DNA of 64,000 bases from Microglena sp. YARC (taxonomy: Eukaryota; Chlorophyta; Chlorophyceae; Chlamydomonadales; Chlamydomonadaceae): NCBI GenBank assembly GCA_022414725.1, contig CM039463.1, positions 92,317,247 through 92,381,246 on the forward strand, in the 5' to 3' direction. The first letter of the stretch is position 1. Each line of letters opens with the position of its first letter. Below the pieces are notes generated by a model. It made no database searches. It saw only the letters and a program-made list of their open reading frames with translations, and was not told the DNA's origin. Below, piece after piece: positions 10,500 through 21,099 of this stretch. Made by a program: the position numbers and the translations under genes.

Positions 10500-11590
10500 C
10501 AGCCTCCACCTCATTATTATCATGTGTGCTGTACCCATATGTACCCATAGATACTCGGGCATAGGGCATATCGACATTTTTTTCCGCAACAGAATTTGGC
10601 AGCAACTCGGTGGGGCGTGAGAATCTATGATTTTGTCTCATTTGTTAAGAAGTCTGTTTAGCAGTCTTGTTTAGTGTGCTCCCTGGTTTCCGTGGGTATC
10701 GCACGGACGGACTTGGAATTGGCAGACAAAGAGCTGCCCAGAGTTGGCTGACGAACCATATGACAATTCAAATTCAAAAAAAGCAGCCATGGCTCCTGGC
10801 TGAGGTCTCGTTCAGAGCTTCTATATTCGTTTCAGAAAGGGAGTTTGCTGGTAGGCTCTCGTTCCTTACTGTAATCAACCTGGCAAGGCAACCAGGGAGT
10901 GTAGATATGGGCATATCTAAGAACAGCCATATGCACCACCACCCACAGAATCAAGAACGAGCCTTCAACTTCCATCTTGTCGAATGCGAACGTAAAAAGA
11001 GGACATGCTTGTTTTTTTCCCATCCCGTGTGAATGAATAGCAAGTTCTTGCATCCAAAGTAAACTAACAAGGAGGAGCCTTCTCCTTGTCCTGCCAAGGC
11101 AGAGTGAGCAGCAGGGTTGTTTCAATTTCAAGGAAATAACCAGTGTTTTTTTGTATGTACAACCATGGTGCTCCTAGCAGCCTTTGGGGTGCTCCTAGCA
11201 GCCCCCCCCCCCCCCCCCCCCCCCACACCCACATATAAAGTGACCCCCAAAGGCCCTAAACACGGTTGGCGCTTGCTTACCGATTAATCAGCCGCATAAG
11301 GTATATATTGTAGCAGTTGTGCTACATGTGGCACCTTTAGGTTTAGGGTGATGAGTAGCTTGGAAATCTGGTTGTGTCGGCTTCAAGGTGCACTAGGTTG
11401 CGTCAATTTTAGCCGACTAGCCAGTCAGGGAAGCTGCCCAGAAGCTGCTGCTCGCAGCTGAAAAAAGCTATGGAGAGTCTTGCTCCACATCTATTCTGAA
11501 TGAATGGAACGGAATGCAATGTAAAAAGTTTAACCTAACCTTGCCAAGTATTGAATTTCATTAAGCAGTCTTCTCAAGGTAACACACATA
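10500..11590. other. No gene recognised; one poly(C) tract
   Basis: A C run of about 24 nt lies at 11201-11224, preceded by two near copies of TGCTCCTAGCAGCC. A fragment of MITE-A (AGCTGCCCAGAAGCTGCTGC) is at about 11415-11470. Otherwise unrecognised sequence. Confidence 0.5.
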
Positions 11591-11594
11591 TGCA

Positions 11595-11658
11595 TAGGGA
11601 CCGGCGTATCATATGATGTTGACCAAACGCGAGTATGATGTCAAACTACCATTCCCTA
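11595..11658. mobile_element. hAT-like MITE, 64-bp member
   Basis: Ends TAGGGACCGGCG and CCATTCCCTA. It is flanked by CATATGCA (11587-11594) and CATATACA (11659-11666), an 8-bp duplication with one mismatch. Shortest of four members (others at 15947, 20812 and 45328). Confidence 0.65.
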
Positions 11659-11666
11659 CATATACA

Positions 11667-12058
11667 CCAGGTCTTGCTGATAGCATGAGCTGAGCGGAGC
11701 GGTTCTTGAGGATCCCATTTGACTGCTTCTATTCAACTAACTAGGGCCGATGTGAGGGTGTAGTAGTTGCCAAGCTACTGCTGAGTGTAGCTATGTACGT
11801 CAGCCGCTGCATGAGGGGCTAATCATTCAACGCCACGAGTCATGTCCATATTTTTATGCGAGGAATGACGGGTAGATAAGTACGATATCATGATGTTGGG
11901 GGGGTAGATATGATGTCCTGAAATGATCTCCTGTTTGAGTTACTATCAGGATAAATCATTATCTACCACTGCACGTATCGAACATTTGATCAGATGTCCC
12001 ATAGGTGCATTGATACGAGTACGCGCAGACTTTCGGTAGAAATGATATCCTAATGCAA
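11667..12058. other. 3' flank of the RCC1 gene; nothing recognised
   Basis: AT-rich intergenic sequence containing several ATGATATC or GATATGATGTC words related to the MITE family. No polyadenylation signal can be assigned with confidence. Confidence 0.4.
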
Positions 12059-15000
12059 CTACATGAGAGGGCTAGCTTCAAACATGCATTGCCTCTTGGA
12101 CTGTGGGGGCTGATCCTGGGCCAACCTAGTGAAGGGCTGGCTGCGCTTGTTTCGCCTCAAGGTCTTGTCTGGGTGCACTACCGTGAAGTTCCTCATCAGC
12201 GTAGGCTTCCACTTGGCACGGTTGTCTCCTAGCCCTAGCTGGCCGCAGTCCCCGCGGCCCCAGAGGTACAGGCCCCCTGTGCTGGACACCGCTGCCGTGT
12301 GGTGCTCGCCAGCCTGGACAGCCACGGGACAGTTGGTGTACGCCGTGGGTGTGAAGCGCGTCCGCTGCTGCCTGTCACCTTGCCCTAGCTGGCCCCAGGT
12401 ATTGCACCCTGTCGTGCGCACCTCAAGACGGCCGTCCTTGCTCACTAGGGCCACTGAGTGGTTGGTACCGCACACTAGTTGGACAACTCGAATGCAATGC
12501 CCCTGCTCACCATCGAGCTCCAAGGGGACCTTGGTGGGCTTCCACCGGTTTTGTGTATCACCAAGGCCCAAGCACCCATGGCTGTTGGCTCCAAAAGCAA
12601 GCACGCGACCTCCGACAGTGAGGGCCATGCCATGGAAGCTTCCGGCAGCAATGGCGGTGACCCTGTGGTAGCAGAGGTAGGGGTAGGGGTTAGAAGGCAA
12701 TCAGAAAAGATGGCAAGCGAAGGGAGGAAAAAAAGGGAGCAATGGCGGTGACCCTGTGGTAGCAGAGGTTGGGGGTAGGGCTTTGAAGGCAATCAGAAAA
12801 GATGGCAAGGAAAGGGTGGGGGAAAAGTGAGGGAAAAGGGGAAAAGAGGGAGTAGGGGAAAAAGGGAGGAGGATTGGATTTGTATTTTATTGAAAGGATT
12901 TTCACTCCTGGAAGTGGGACCTTGTACACAGAGTTCACTGTCCAGGTTCCAAGATATATGTGTAAGTCTATATGTCAATATATTTCTTTGATGTGTCTTA
13001 CCTCTGCCCAGGTTCCAAGATGGCAGGATCCAATCTCGAGATCTTCTGGGGCACAGGGACTGTGATAGGGTTGTTCACTGGCACCACGGCGGCTACTTGC
13101 TGCAGTTGGCTGTGGCCGAGTTGTCCTCTCCCTCCCTCTCCCCACGTGAAGAGAGAGCCGTCAGACGTGAGTGCCATGGAGTGAGATGCCCCTGCTGCTG
13201 CTGAAACAATGCGATAGCCCCTGAAAAGTGGCAAGAAGTGGAGGGGCAAGAAGTTAGGTGCGGGTGTGGTAAAGCAAGGTGGGTGTGGTAAGAGTGCCAT
13301 GGAGTGGAATGCCCCTGCTGCTGCTGAAACAATGCGGTAGCCCCTGATAAGTGGCAAGAAGTGGAGGGGCAAGGAGTTAGGTGCAGGTGTGGTAAAGCAA
13401 GGTGAGTGTGGTAAGAGTGCCATGGAGTGGAATGCCCCTGCTGCTGCTGAAACAATGCGGTAGCCCCTGATAAGTGGCAAGAAGTGGAGGGGCAAGGAGT
13501 TAGGTGCAGGTGTGGTAAAGCAAGGTGGGTGTGATAAGAGTGCCATGGAGTGGAATGCCCCTGCTGCTGCTGAAACAATGCGGTAGCCCCTGATAAGTGG
13601 CAAGAAGTGGAGGGGCAAGGAGTGAGGTGCGGGTGCGCGGTAATGTAAGGTGAGGGTGGTAAAGTGAGGCGGGTGGGTGGCAAAGCGAGGGAGTGGTAAA
13701 GTGAGGGGACGGTATGGTTGACAGAAAAAAGTGAGTCTGGCAATTTTAAGAGAGAGGCCAATCTACTTTCATAAAGTGCTGTAAATTATTACGCGATTGC
13801 ATTTGCATGGCATCTAAGGCGTGGCAAGGTATGATGAGTGAAATTGCATTGCTTAAGGCTTGGCAAGGTACGATCAGTGAATTTGCATTTGCATTGCATC
13901 TAAGGCTTGGCAAGGTACGATGAGTGAAAAGAGGTTGCGTGCAATAAGGAAGGCATGGTAGAGTGCTGGTGGTGGAGTGCTCGTGGAAATCAGAGTGCTC
14001 TATCTATCACTGTTAAATCAAGTACCATGACAAGAAGAACATACAAGCTTGCACTTACTGTAGGTTTTGGACCATACAAAGACAGAAGCTCTCCAACAGA
14101 TTTCCAAGTCCTAGTTGACCGTGGTAGTTCTTGCCACAGCTCCACAACGTGCCAGACTCTCCAACAGCTAATGTGTGGTTGGCGCCGCAGGTGACGGAGA
14201 CAATCCTGACCTGAGGCAACAGACACTGGCGTGGCAAGTTGACCTCCAGGGGGGTCCAACGACCCTGCCCAAGTTCTCCATTGCAACCTAGACCCCAGGT
14301 AAAAAGCTCGCCTCTTCTTGAGATGGCTGAGGAGTAGTGGGCCCCGCATGCTACTACAGCTGGCATGATCTCCTCCTCTACTTGTGGAGTCTCCTAGAAC
14401 AGGCAGAGGGTAGGGATTGTAAGGGGGACGGATGTTGCAAGGAGGGTGGGGTAGGGAAGGGGAAGGGGTAGGGGAAGGGGAAGGAAGGAAGGGGAAGGAA
14501 GGAAGGGGAAGGAAGGAAGGAAGGGAAGAGAGGAAGGGAGGAAGGGAGGAAGGAAGGAAGGGAGGAAGGGAGGAAGGAAGGAAGGAAGGGAGGGAAGGAA
14601 GGGAAGGAAGGAAAGGAAGGAAGGAAGGAAGGGAGGGAGGGAAGGGATGGAAGGAATGGAAGGAAGGAAGGGAAGCCCCAAGGTCACAGTATTGAAAATA
14701 TGACTCTGTCAGTTTCCAGGTGCACTTTGTTGCTGTATGTTTGGCAAATTATTACAGCAGCATTAGAATGCCTGTCATGCTAGCTTTCAGATGCTCTAGC
14801 TAGCTTCAGGTCTGGCCCAAGGGTGGGTGCAAGGAGCTGCCTAGAAGGGTAGCAAGACAGAGGAGCTGCATAGAGGCTGCTGCTGGTAGCTGAAAAGAAA
14901 AGCTATGAAAGAAACCTCACCTGCACTGTCCTATAGCCGAGGGAGATATTGACAGGTCGCTTCTCATCCTGGTAACTAGTGTTGCCCAATTGGCCATGAA

Positions 15001-16373
15001 ATCCTGCAAAACAGATAAAGAAGAGGGTGTTTGAGAAATGCCAGGCGAATGCAGATGTTTCAGTGCCACTGCTTTTCTGAACGTTCATCTGGTGTGGAGT
15101 GGTGGCCATCACTGATTCATTTGTATATATTAGGATATGGAGATCCTCGATTGCTCGAATCCTCGAATTCAGCGTTTTCTAATTTCGACTTTTTTCTAAG
15201 TCTTTATTACTTTTACATCTATTTAACTGGAAACCTTAGATATGAATCTGAAACTAATCAAACCCGTTATATAATAGTAGGATATTGCGCAGCAGCTTCC
15301 AACCAGCTCCATTAGCCAGCGCCTGAGCCAAGCCAAATTATTACAGCAGCATTAGAATGCCCGTCATGCTAGATTTCAGATGCTCTAGCTAGCTTCAGGT
15401 CTGGCCCAAGGGTGGGTGCAAGGAGCTGCCTAGAAGCTGCGATGTTTAGCCCAAAATATTAACAGTGGTGGCCATGTTGATGGTGCCATGGCAATAGCAT
15501 ATTCTGGATAGCAAGAGGTGTCATGCCAATAGTTATAATACTGCTGGTGTCGTGGCAATAGCATATTCTGAATGGCAATAGGTGCCATGGCAATAGCTCT
15601 AATACTGCTGGTGTCATGGCAATAGCATAGTCTAAAACAGCATTCTGGACTGAACTGTGGTGCAGTGAATTATTGTTTACAACTTCAAATAGTGAAGGAC
15701 ACAAACAGTGATAAGGACACAACGATACCATGCCTTGAGACCCATTGAAGCATTTACGATGCTTATATGTTGGCGAAACATGATATAAAAAAAACAGGGG
15801 TCACAGAATTTCAAGGAGAATCCGAATATTCAATAAAAATGAGGTTTGGATAACTGTGGAGAAAGTTTTTTTTGTCTTGGACACGAATCCCAGGCGATAA
15901 TCCCTTCAAAACAGAAATGTACCATGTCAGGTGTAAGACATATGAATAGGGGCCGGCACATCGTATGATGTTCACCAAAGGCAAGTATGATATCATATGA
16001 TATCACACAAACTGCATCATATGATATTGTAAATAAATGGTGACTTGAGCTTAGTCAGACTGACGGCATCATATAATATCATATTGCCGTTCCCTACGTA
16101 TGAAGGATAGAAATTCACTGCAGCTCTCACCTCTTCCGAATGAGTAAAGCGTATGTCGTATGCCGTTATAGGATGCCTTTTTCTTCTCCGGGATCATCAG
16201 AGCAGATGTGTGGTAGGCTCCACATGATACAGCCGTGGCCTGGGCAGCCGCAGCAGACTGGCACTTCACAAACTGTAGGAGTGTCAAGTAGCTTTCCTTT
16301 TCCCTGCAAGGGACATCGCAGTGAAGTAATGAGACACCACAGTGAAGTAATGAGAGAGTGAGAGAGTGAGAGT

Positions 16374-16413
<40 letters not shown>

Positions 16414-17417
16414 AAGCTGGAGCATCTGACAGCTGACATCGTCAGTTAACTAGCGCTCCTGAAATCTTGGGGTTAGCCCTGTGTCTGGCTCAGGGAGCTG
16501 CAGTGACTCTGTATTCGTTTACTAGAGCTGCCTAGAAGCTGATACGCGTAGACCAAAAGAAAAACACTGTCTGTCACATACCTGATGTTGGGCTTGAGAC
16601 CTCTTGCCCGAGGCACTTGTGTCAGCTTATGTTTGGCAATTTGGTCTATCAGCTTCAGCTTGGAGAAGTAGGAGCACGATGTTTGCAACATCCCCATTTG
16701 AGGAGGGGAACAGAGCTTGAGAATGGCTTCTGTCAACTGCAAGGGACAGAGCATGTGGTCAGGGGTCAGTAAGGGACTGTCGTGGCAGACTAGGGGGCAC
16801 TGGAGTGCGCAAGTGACTGGGGTGTGGATGAGGGGAAGAAGATGAGGAATGCTCGATGCACTCATTGAGTCTGAGTGGCGCTTTATGATCACCTGCTGCA
16901 TTTATTTGGCTAAATGTATGTTTTACTGGGCCCATCAATCCATATTTTAATTTGGTTCTGTGCCAATCAATACACAACAATTATCTGCGTACCGCCCCTT
17001 GTAGTTGTAGCTCTAAGCTGGTGTGACTGGTACACTTCCCTCTGAAAAAACAATACTTTCCAGCAGTTACACCAGGGGCAGATGTTCAAATACTTGAAGC
17101 CAGGCAACAAGACAGTATTGTCCCACCTCAGTAGGAAGCATCTTCCAGTATCCAGGTGCAGAGGCAGGTGCAGTACAGCTCTGTTGAGGAATGTCTTGCG
17201 AGGTCGAGGGCTGCAAGTCGGGCTTGCTCGACTCGAGTCCCACACTCGACCTGTCACTGCCCTGACTGCCCTTGCAGTCACTAAAGGGGAAGGAATGGTC
17301 CTCCCAGTCTACAATCGTAGCATCTCCAAGGTCATGTTCGCCCCTCTGGTGCGCGGCCAAGCGACTCGACCGCCTCATGCCGCTCAGGTGACTCTGCGCG
17401 CTGGGCTGGCCATCCAT
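12059..17417 (-). CDS. F-box plus seven-blade RCC1 repeat protein (7 exons, 619 aa)
   Basis: Exons on minus: 17417-17127, 16736-16582, 16303-16131, 15003-14921, 14393-14059, 13220-13002, 12662-12059 (TAG). Every intron has GT and AG ends and the phases join exactly, totalling 1860 nt. Residues about 94-130 start LPTELTEAIL and continue to a Cys-Ser-Tyr-Phe, an F-box-like motif that would dock to SKP1 in an SCF ubiquitin ligase. Residues about 170-600 contain seven RCC1 units (signatures such as CGAHYSSAI and LFTWGLGCNGELGQG), enough for a closed propeller. The first 93 residues are polar and look disordered. The C-terminal tail is basic (RRNKRSQPF). Start chosen at the first in-frame ATG of exon 1; an untranslated exon 5' of 17436 is possible because an AG acceptor precedes it. 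Substrate unknown; ubiquitin-linked function is inferred from the domains. Confidence 0.85.
12663..12790 (-). repeat. Duplicated acceptor and exon-7 edge of the RCC1 gene
   Basis: Two copies, 91 bp apart, of a unit holding the CTACCACAG acceptor plus the first 15 or so exon-7 bases. The true one joins at 12662; the decoy is at about 12753. Both sit within the 339-bp intron 6. Confidence 0.8.
13221..13640 (-). repeat. 123-bp tandem repeat carrying the exon-6 acceptor
   Basis: Three extra copies upstream of the true exon 6, spaced 122-124 bp (GTGCCAT landmarks at 13171, 13293, 13417 and 13540). Each includes a CAG acceptor followed by about 53 nt of exon 6 with few mismatches, then diverges. 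The long frame through them repeats GYRIVSAAAG but is a repeat artefact. Confidence 0.85.
14440..14675 (+). repeat. GGAA/GGGAA microsatellite in RCC1 intron 4
   Basis: Purine-only tract of about 235 nt made of GGAAG and GAAGG words, within the intron between exons 4 and 5. Confidence 0.9.
14740..14905. mobile_element. MITE-A copy
   Basis: Shares CAGCATTAGAATGCC, GATGCTCTAGCTAGCTTCAG and CTGGCCCAAGGGTGGGTGC with 15335-15440, and ends in AGCTGAAAAGAAAAGC. See the complete member at 47345-47555. Confidence 0.6.
15285..15455. mobile_element. MITE-A copy
   Basis: Left end CAGCAGCTTCCAACCAGCTC, right end GGAGCTGCCTAGAAGCTGC. Lies in the intron between RCC1 exons 3 and 4, close to a second copy at 14740-14905. 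Confidence 0.6.
15947..16096. mobile_element. hAT-like MITE, 150 bp, in RCC1 intron 3
   Basis: Ends TAGGGGCCGGC and GCCGTTCCCTA. Flanks CATATGAA (15939-15946) and CGTATGAA (16097-16104) form an 8-bp duplication with one mismatch. The interior is rich in ATCATATGATATC. Confidence 0.75.
16365..16412 (+). repeat. GA microsatellite
   Basis: About 24 GA dinucleotides with a few GT interruptions, in the intron upstream of RCC1 exon 3. Confidence 0.9.
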
Positions 17418-17436
17418 AACTTGGTTCCTTGAGCTC

Positions 17437-18810
17437 CTGAAATGAAATTGCAACAAAGGGGTGAACGGGTATAAGTCATGGGACTGTCGGAAATCCTCGG
17501 CAGTTGAACATTGGCACCGTTGGGCGCAGTTTCACGTCGGGCCAAGACTGCACAGTCGCCAAATGGGCTTCGTCGACCCCACGCACATTCGTGGCAACAG
17601 AGTGCACGAGCTTGAAATGCATGAGCTGTAGCATACTCACTTTTTGTTGTTAGCTCTCTCGAACGCGGTGCAGTGCCCAGGGACAATACTTGCAAGATAG
17701 AGCGCGGTGGGTTTCTTCTAGGTACTTCCTGTTCGAAGAGTATCTATTCAGCAGAACTGTTCAAGCTTCTGAAGGGCAAGGGGCTGTTAAAATTGGTAGC
17801 TTGAAATTGCTGACGCGAGTAAATCAACACAATGGGTTAATTGGATTGCTGAATCATTTTGCGAGAGCATACTTATCGGCCGTGAGTTCCGTCTCGTATT
17901 CACGAATCATGACAGCCTGGTACGAGATACTACATCCTGCGACTGTGAGCGTGCCATGCTGGCACATTTACATATATCAATCATAAACGTATCGACACGC
18001 TGTATATATTACAGCATGGCATCAATTCTGGGGCTATTTTGCATTCATTGTGCATCTCGGCTCGTATCCAGCCGACAACTGTCCACATTATACTAAGCCT
18101 GCGGCTCTCGAGCGGGTTGACGGGTCGGGCCTGCTCCTACGGGCTCCTATCCAGCCGACAACTGTCCACTTTATACTAAGCCTGCGTCGGCCTGCGTCTC
18201 TCGAGGGGGTTGGCAGATCGGGCTTGCCTCTACGCGGCTCTGCGAGTTCACCTGTGTGCTATGGGCCGTTGTGGCCACTCAAGGCGTACACGTCAGCCTG
18301 ACTGCTCAGTTGACTGCGACCGAGGCTGCGACCTGCTGTAAGCACCAGGTGCCCCTGGTCAGCACTGCTTTCAGCCTGTCGTAAACGAAATAGTTACGTA
18401 ACAGGAATTTCCCAGGGTCCGGAACTCTCAAGTATCCACGCACGCACGCGTCCAGAACTCTCAAGGATCCGCGCACGCGCACGCCTAGCACTTGCCTTTG
18501 CACGAGGTAGTTTCTTTCCCGCCCTAATAACGAGGAACCTGCTGCTTTCCTGGTCCGGCCCCCATGGCCTCTTTCCAGCGTATCCTGTGCTGGATTGGGC
18601 TCGGTCGGCAGAACGAAGTAACTTTCGTAGCATGACCATCAGAGACTCTGGCTCTTACATCTCTGATGACCATGACCCGTCAAAGAGCACTATTGGCCGC
18701 GAAATCCTAGCACATCTCATATTGTATGAATGGATTTTCACGCAGAAGGATGGGCCTTCGTGCGCTAGCCTTATACTAGATGGTTGCTGGTACCCTAGAC
18801 TAGAATTTGA
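17437..18810. other. Upstream flank of the RCC1 gene; no gene recognised
   Basis: Likely contains the RCC1/F-box promoter, but no TATA-like element can be assigned. At 18060-18240 a segment with ATCCAGCCGACAACTGTCCA and TATACTAAGCCTGCG is duplicated. An ACGCACGCACGCG run lies near 18435. Open frames are short and lie on both strands. Confidence 0.45.
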
Positions 18811-18814
18811 TTGG

Positions 18815-19375
18815 GATGGTGGGGCACTTCCATGCGTACATGAGGATGTTGGGGGCACTGCCACGGCTTTTGAAGGGGTGCAATGCAATGGCAGAGTGGG
18901 TTTGCTGGCCTAATGGGGCACTCGTTTGGCTGTGTAAGGGATGGTGGGACACTGCCTTAGCTGTCTATCTAGTAACATGTATGGCACTGCTATGGCTGCT
19001 TGGTGTGTGCCTTTGTGGTGGGGTACTCGCACGGCTGTTTGTTTGTTTGCAGTGGGGCACTCGTGGCTATGTGTGGTAGGGGTGGTGGGTGACTGCCATA
19101 CATGGTTGTGTGGGTTTTGTTCGGGCACTCACATCATGGCTGTGAAGGTGTGATGGGGCATTGTCAGGGCTGTGTGGGTTGTGGTGGGGAACATTCATGG
19201 CTGTGTAGGGAGGTTGGGGGTGGGACACTCTCATGACCACGTAGTGGATGGGGCACTGCCATGGCTGTGTGGGTTGTGGTGGGTGCCTCTTAAGGTTGTG
19301 CGGTTGGTGGTGGGGCCATGCCATGGCTGTGGAGTCATGATGGTGGTGGGGCCAGGCCATGGCTGGCTAGTCTAG
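18815..19375 (+). repeat. Degenerate minisatellite
   Basis: Repeats of a 30-60 bp unit containing GTGGGGCACTGCCATGGCTG and variants with TGTGTGGGTTGTGG. Copies are diverged and indel-rich; opposite-strand frames are artefacts. Confidence 0.75.
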
Positions 19376-19379
19376 ATGC

Positions 19380-19690
19380 TGCTAGGACACTACCATGGAT
19401 GTGTAACACTGAACTTCCAGCGTTAGCACTGGCAGTTGAGACCCCGGTCATTTCAGCGAAGCAAGGCTATATGTCATAGTACGACTTATACGTCGTACCT
19501 TGAGTGGCAAGCAAGGTGTCGCCCGGTATGAGTCCTCGCCGGACTCTGTACCACTTGCCTGACAGTGGCGAAGCCACCTGTCAGCGCTTGCACTACTTTG
19601 GCAGTAGTAGTTGTACTGCTGTCATCTCCTTAATCTTAGCATCGTACTTGCTACCATCTTTGTATCCTTTGTAAGATACTGACCTCTACG
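19380..19690. other. No gene recognised; possible copia 3' flank
   Basis: Contains a hairpin-prone stretch (GTGGCGAAGCCAC) and a palindrome-like TACGACTTATACGTCGTA. It borders the copia fragment and might be its terminal repeat, but no second copy is present to prove it. Confidence 0.3.
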
Positions 19691-19752
19691 AGTCTGTAGT
19701 CCCTGCGTTCTATGAAACGTTAAGACCATGATAAGAGGTGATGATTACGTGA

Positions 19753-20758
19753 TCAAGAACGTAGACGATCGAGATCTGAATCCCCTCCTCCCCAGACACA
19801 GAAAGATGCAAGGAAACTGCAGGAGACAAGACTAGCTTCGGAAGAGAAACTTCTGCCGCTACAGCCCGGGATGTAGAGGACATTGGAAGGAGTGATTGGA
19901 GTAGGTAACCAATCACTGCATAACACAATGGATCCACTGCCCGCTGACCGTTGAACCACCCCATCACCAAATCTAACAACTGGGCCATTTGAAGAAGCAT
20001 GACACTCTAAGAACAGGGACATGTCACTAGTAATAGACAATGCAGCCCCCGAGTCATCATGCCAGACACCCTCAGAGAGACTAGGGCTACACACGTTTGA
20101 GAACTTCGTGTTGCAAGAGAAAAGGACAGGGCTTACCTCCTACTTCTTATCCAGAGCATACCTATCAATCTGTGCCTGTTGGGAGGACAACTATTTGGGA
20201 GTCAACGTAGCTGGAAGGGCCAAGTGCATGGGCACGGGTGCTTTACCTTGTGACCCAGACTTGGACCTTAGCAGATGCGGATGCTTAATTAGTCCAACAG
20301 TTGACCTCAATGTGGGACTTCTTGTTGGGTTAGGGTCCCCAAGTGCAGGTCTCCAGGACACGCTTGGCAGAGCCAGAACCCTGAGAACCAAATCCCTGTC
20401 CATGCTGAAAAGCAGCATTGGCAGGAGAGTGGGGAGGGTCCCGGGACCACTCAGGATGCCTGGAGTAAGACTTGGGGAGCGCTATGTTAAGGATGTCTAG
20501 GTTGCGGTACTCACCCAGACAGGACCAGTAATCTACAGGGATCTGACGCTGGCGCATCATCCCGAACTTCAGACGAAGAGAGTCGAAGCGCGCCATCCGG
20601 ATACCCCCATTGATAATCCCCATGGCATAATCTTGCGCAACAGGATCACGCGCACTGCGCAGGTCGGAACAGTAGCCCCGAACCCTTCGAAAGAACTCAT
20701 CGACACGTTCTCCAGGGCGCATCATTGCATCACGAAGTTGACCCATCAACAGAGGCAC
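19753..20758 (-). pseudogene. Ty1/copia-like gag-protease fragment
   Basis: On minus, 20758-20330 reads a gag-like segment (GERVDEFFRRVRGYCSDLR, later GMMRQRQIPVDYW). After frame breaks, 20094-19753 reads WHDDSGAALSITSDMSLF, followed by VLYIPG. Copia proteases have this WxxDSGA...H/T..SLF block ending in a VLYxPG motif, so DSG is the presumed catalytic triplet. Order gag then protease agrees with copia. No integrase or reverse transcriptase follows to the left and no flanking LTR pair is seen. A dead fragment. Confidence 0.65.
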
Positions 20759-20811
20759 TTCTGAAGAGAGACTATCAGAATCCCACCTGCGGATATCAAG
20801 AAATATATCCC

Positions 20812-20949
20812 TAGGGGTTGCATAATATCATACAAATTGCACCATATGGTATTATATTTAAATGGTAACTTTAGCCTAGTAAGACTGCTGGCATCATTTG
20901 ATATCATATAATGACGTGATATCATATGATATCATAATGCCGTTCCCTA
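20812..20949. mobile_element. hAT-like MITE, 138 bp
   Basis: Ends TAGGGGTTGCATAATATC and TAATGCCGTTCCCTA with ATATGATATC palindromes inside. The flanking 8-mers do not match, so the left end has probably lost sequence or recombined. Confidence 0.6.
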
Positions 20950-20969
20950 GTTATGACACAGGCGGATCA

Positions 20970-21095
20970 CCGCTGTGGCAAATTGAACTCCTCTTGAAAG
21001 AGAGACTATTCAAGAAGTAAATGAAACAGTACTTGGTACGATGGAAGGGATTTCAGTAAGGACAACACTAATGGGAAGACACTAGCGCTGTTAAC
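20970..21095 (+). pseudogene. Chromodomain relic of a gypsy-type integrase
   Basis: One frame reads WQIELLLKERLFKK, then QYLVRWKGF, then W-E-D after two more breaks. This is the core chromodomain pattern (aromatic, YLVRWKG, WE) found at the integrase C-terminus of chromoviruses. Three TAA codons interrupt it without any frameshift. The preceding integrase is gone; a MITE abuts it at 20949. Confidence 0.55.
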
Positions 21096-21099
21096 AGTG

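Noticed and set aside
13093..13761. 222-codon minus-strand frame with PSTSCHLSGATALFQQQQGH repeats
   Set aside because: Alternate frame over the exon-6 edge minisatellite; the RCC1 frame is the other one.
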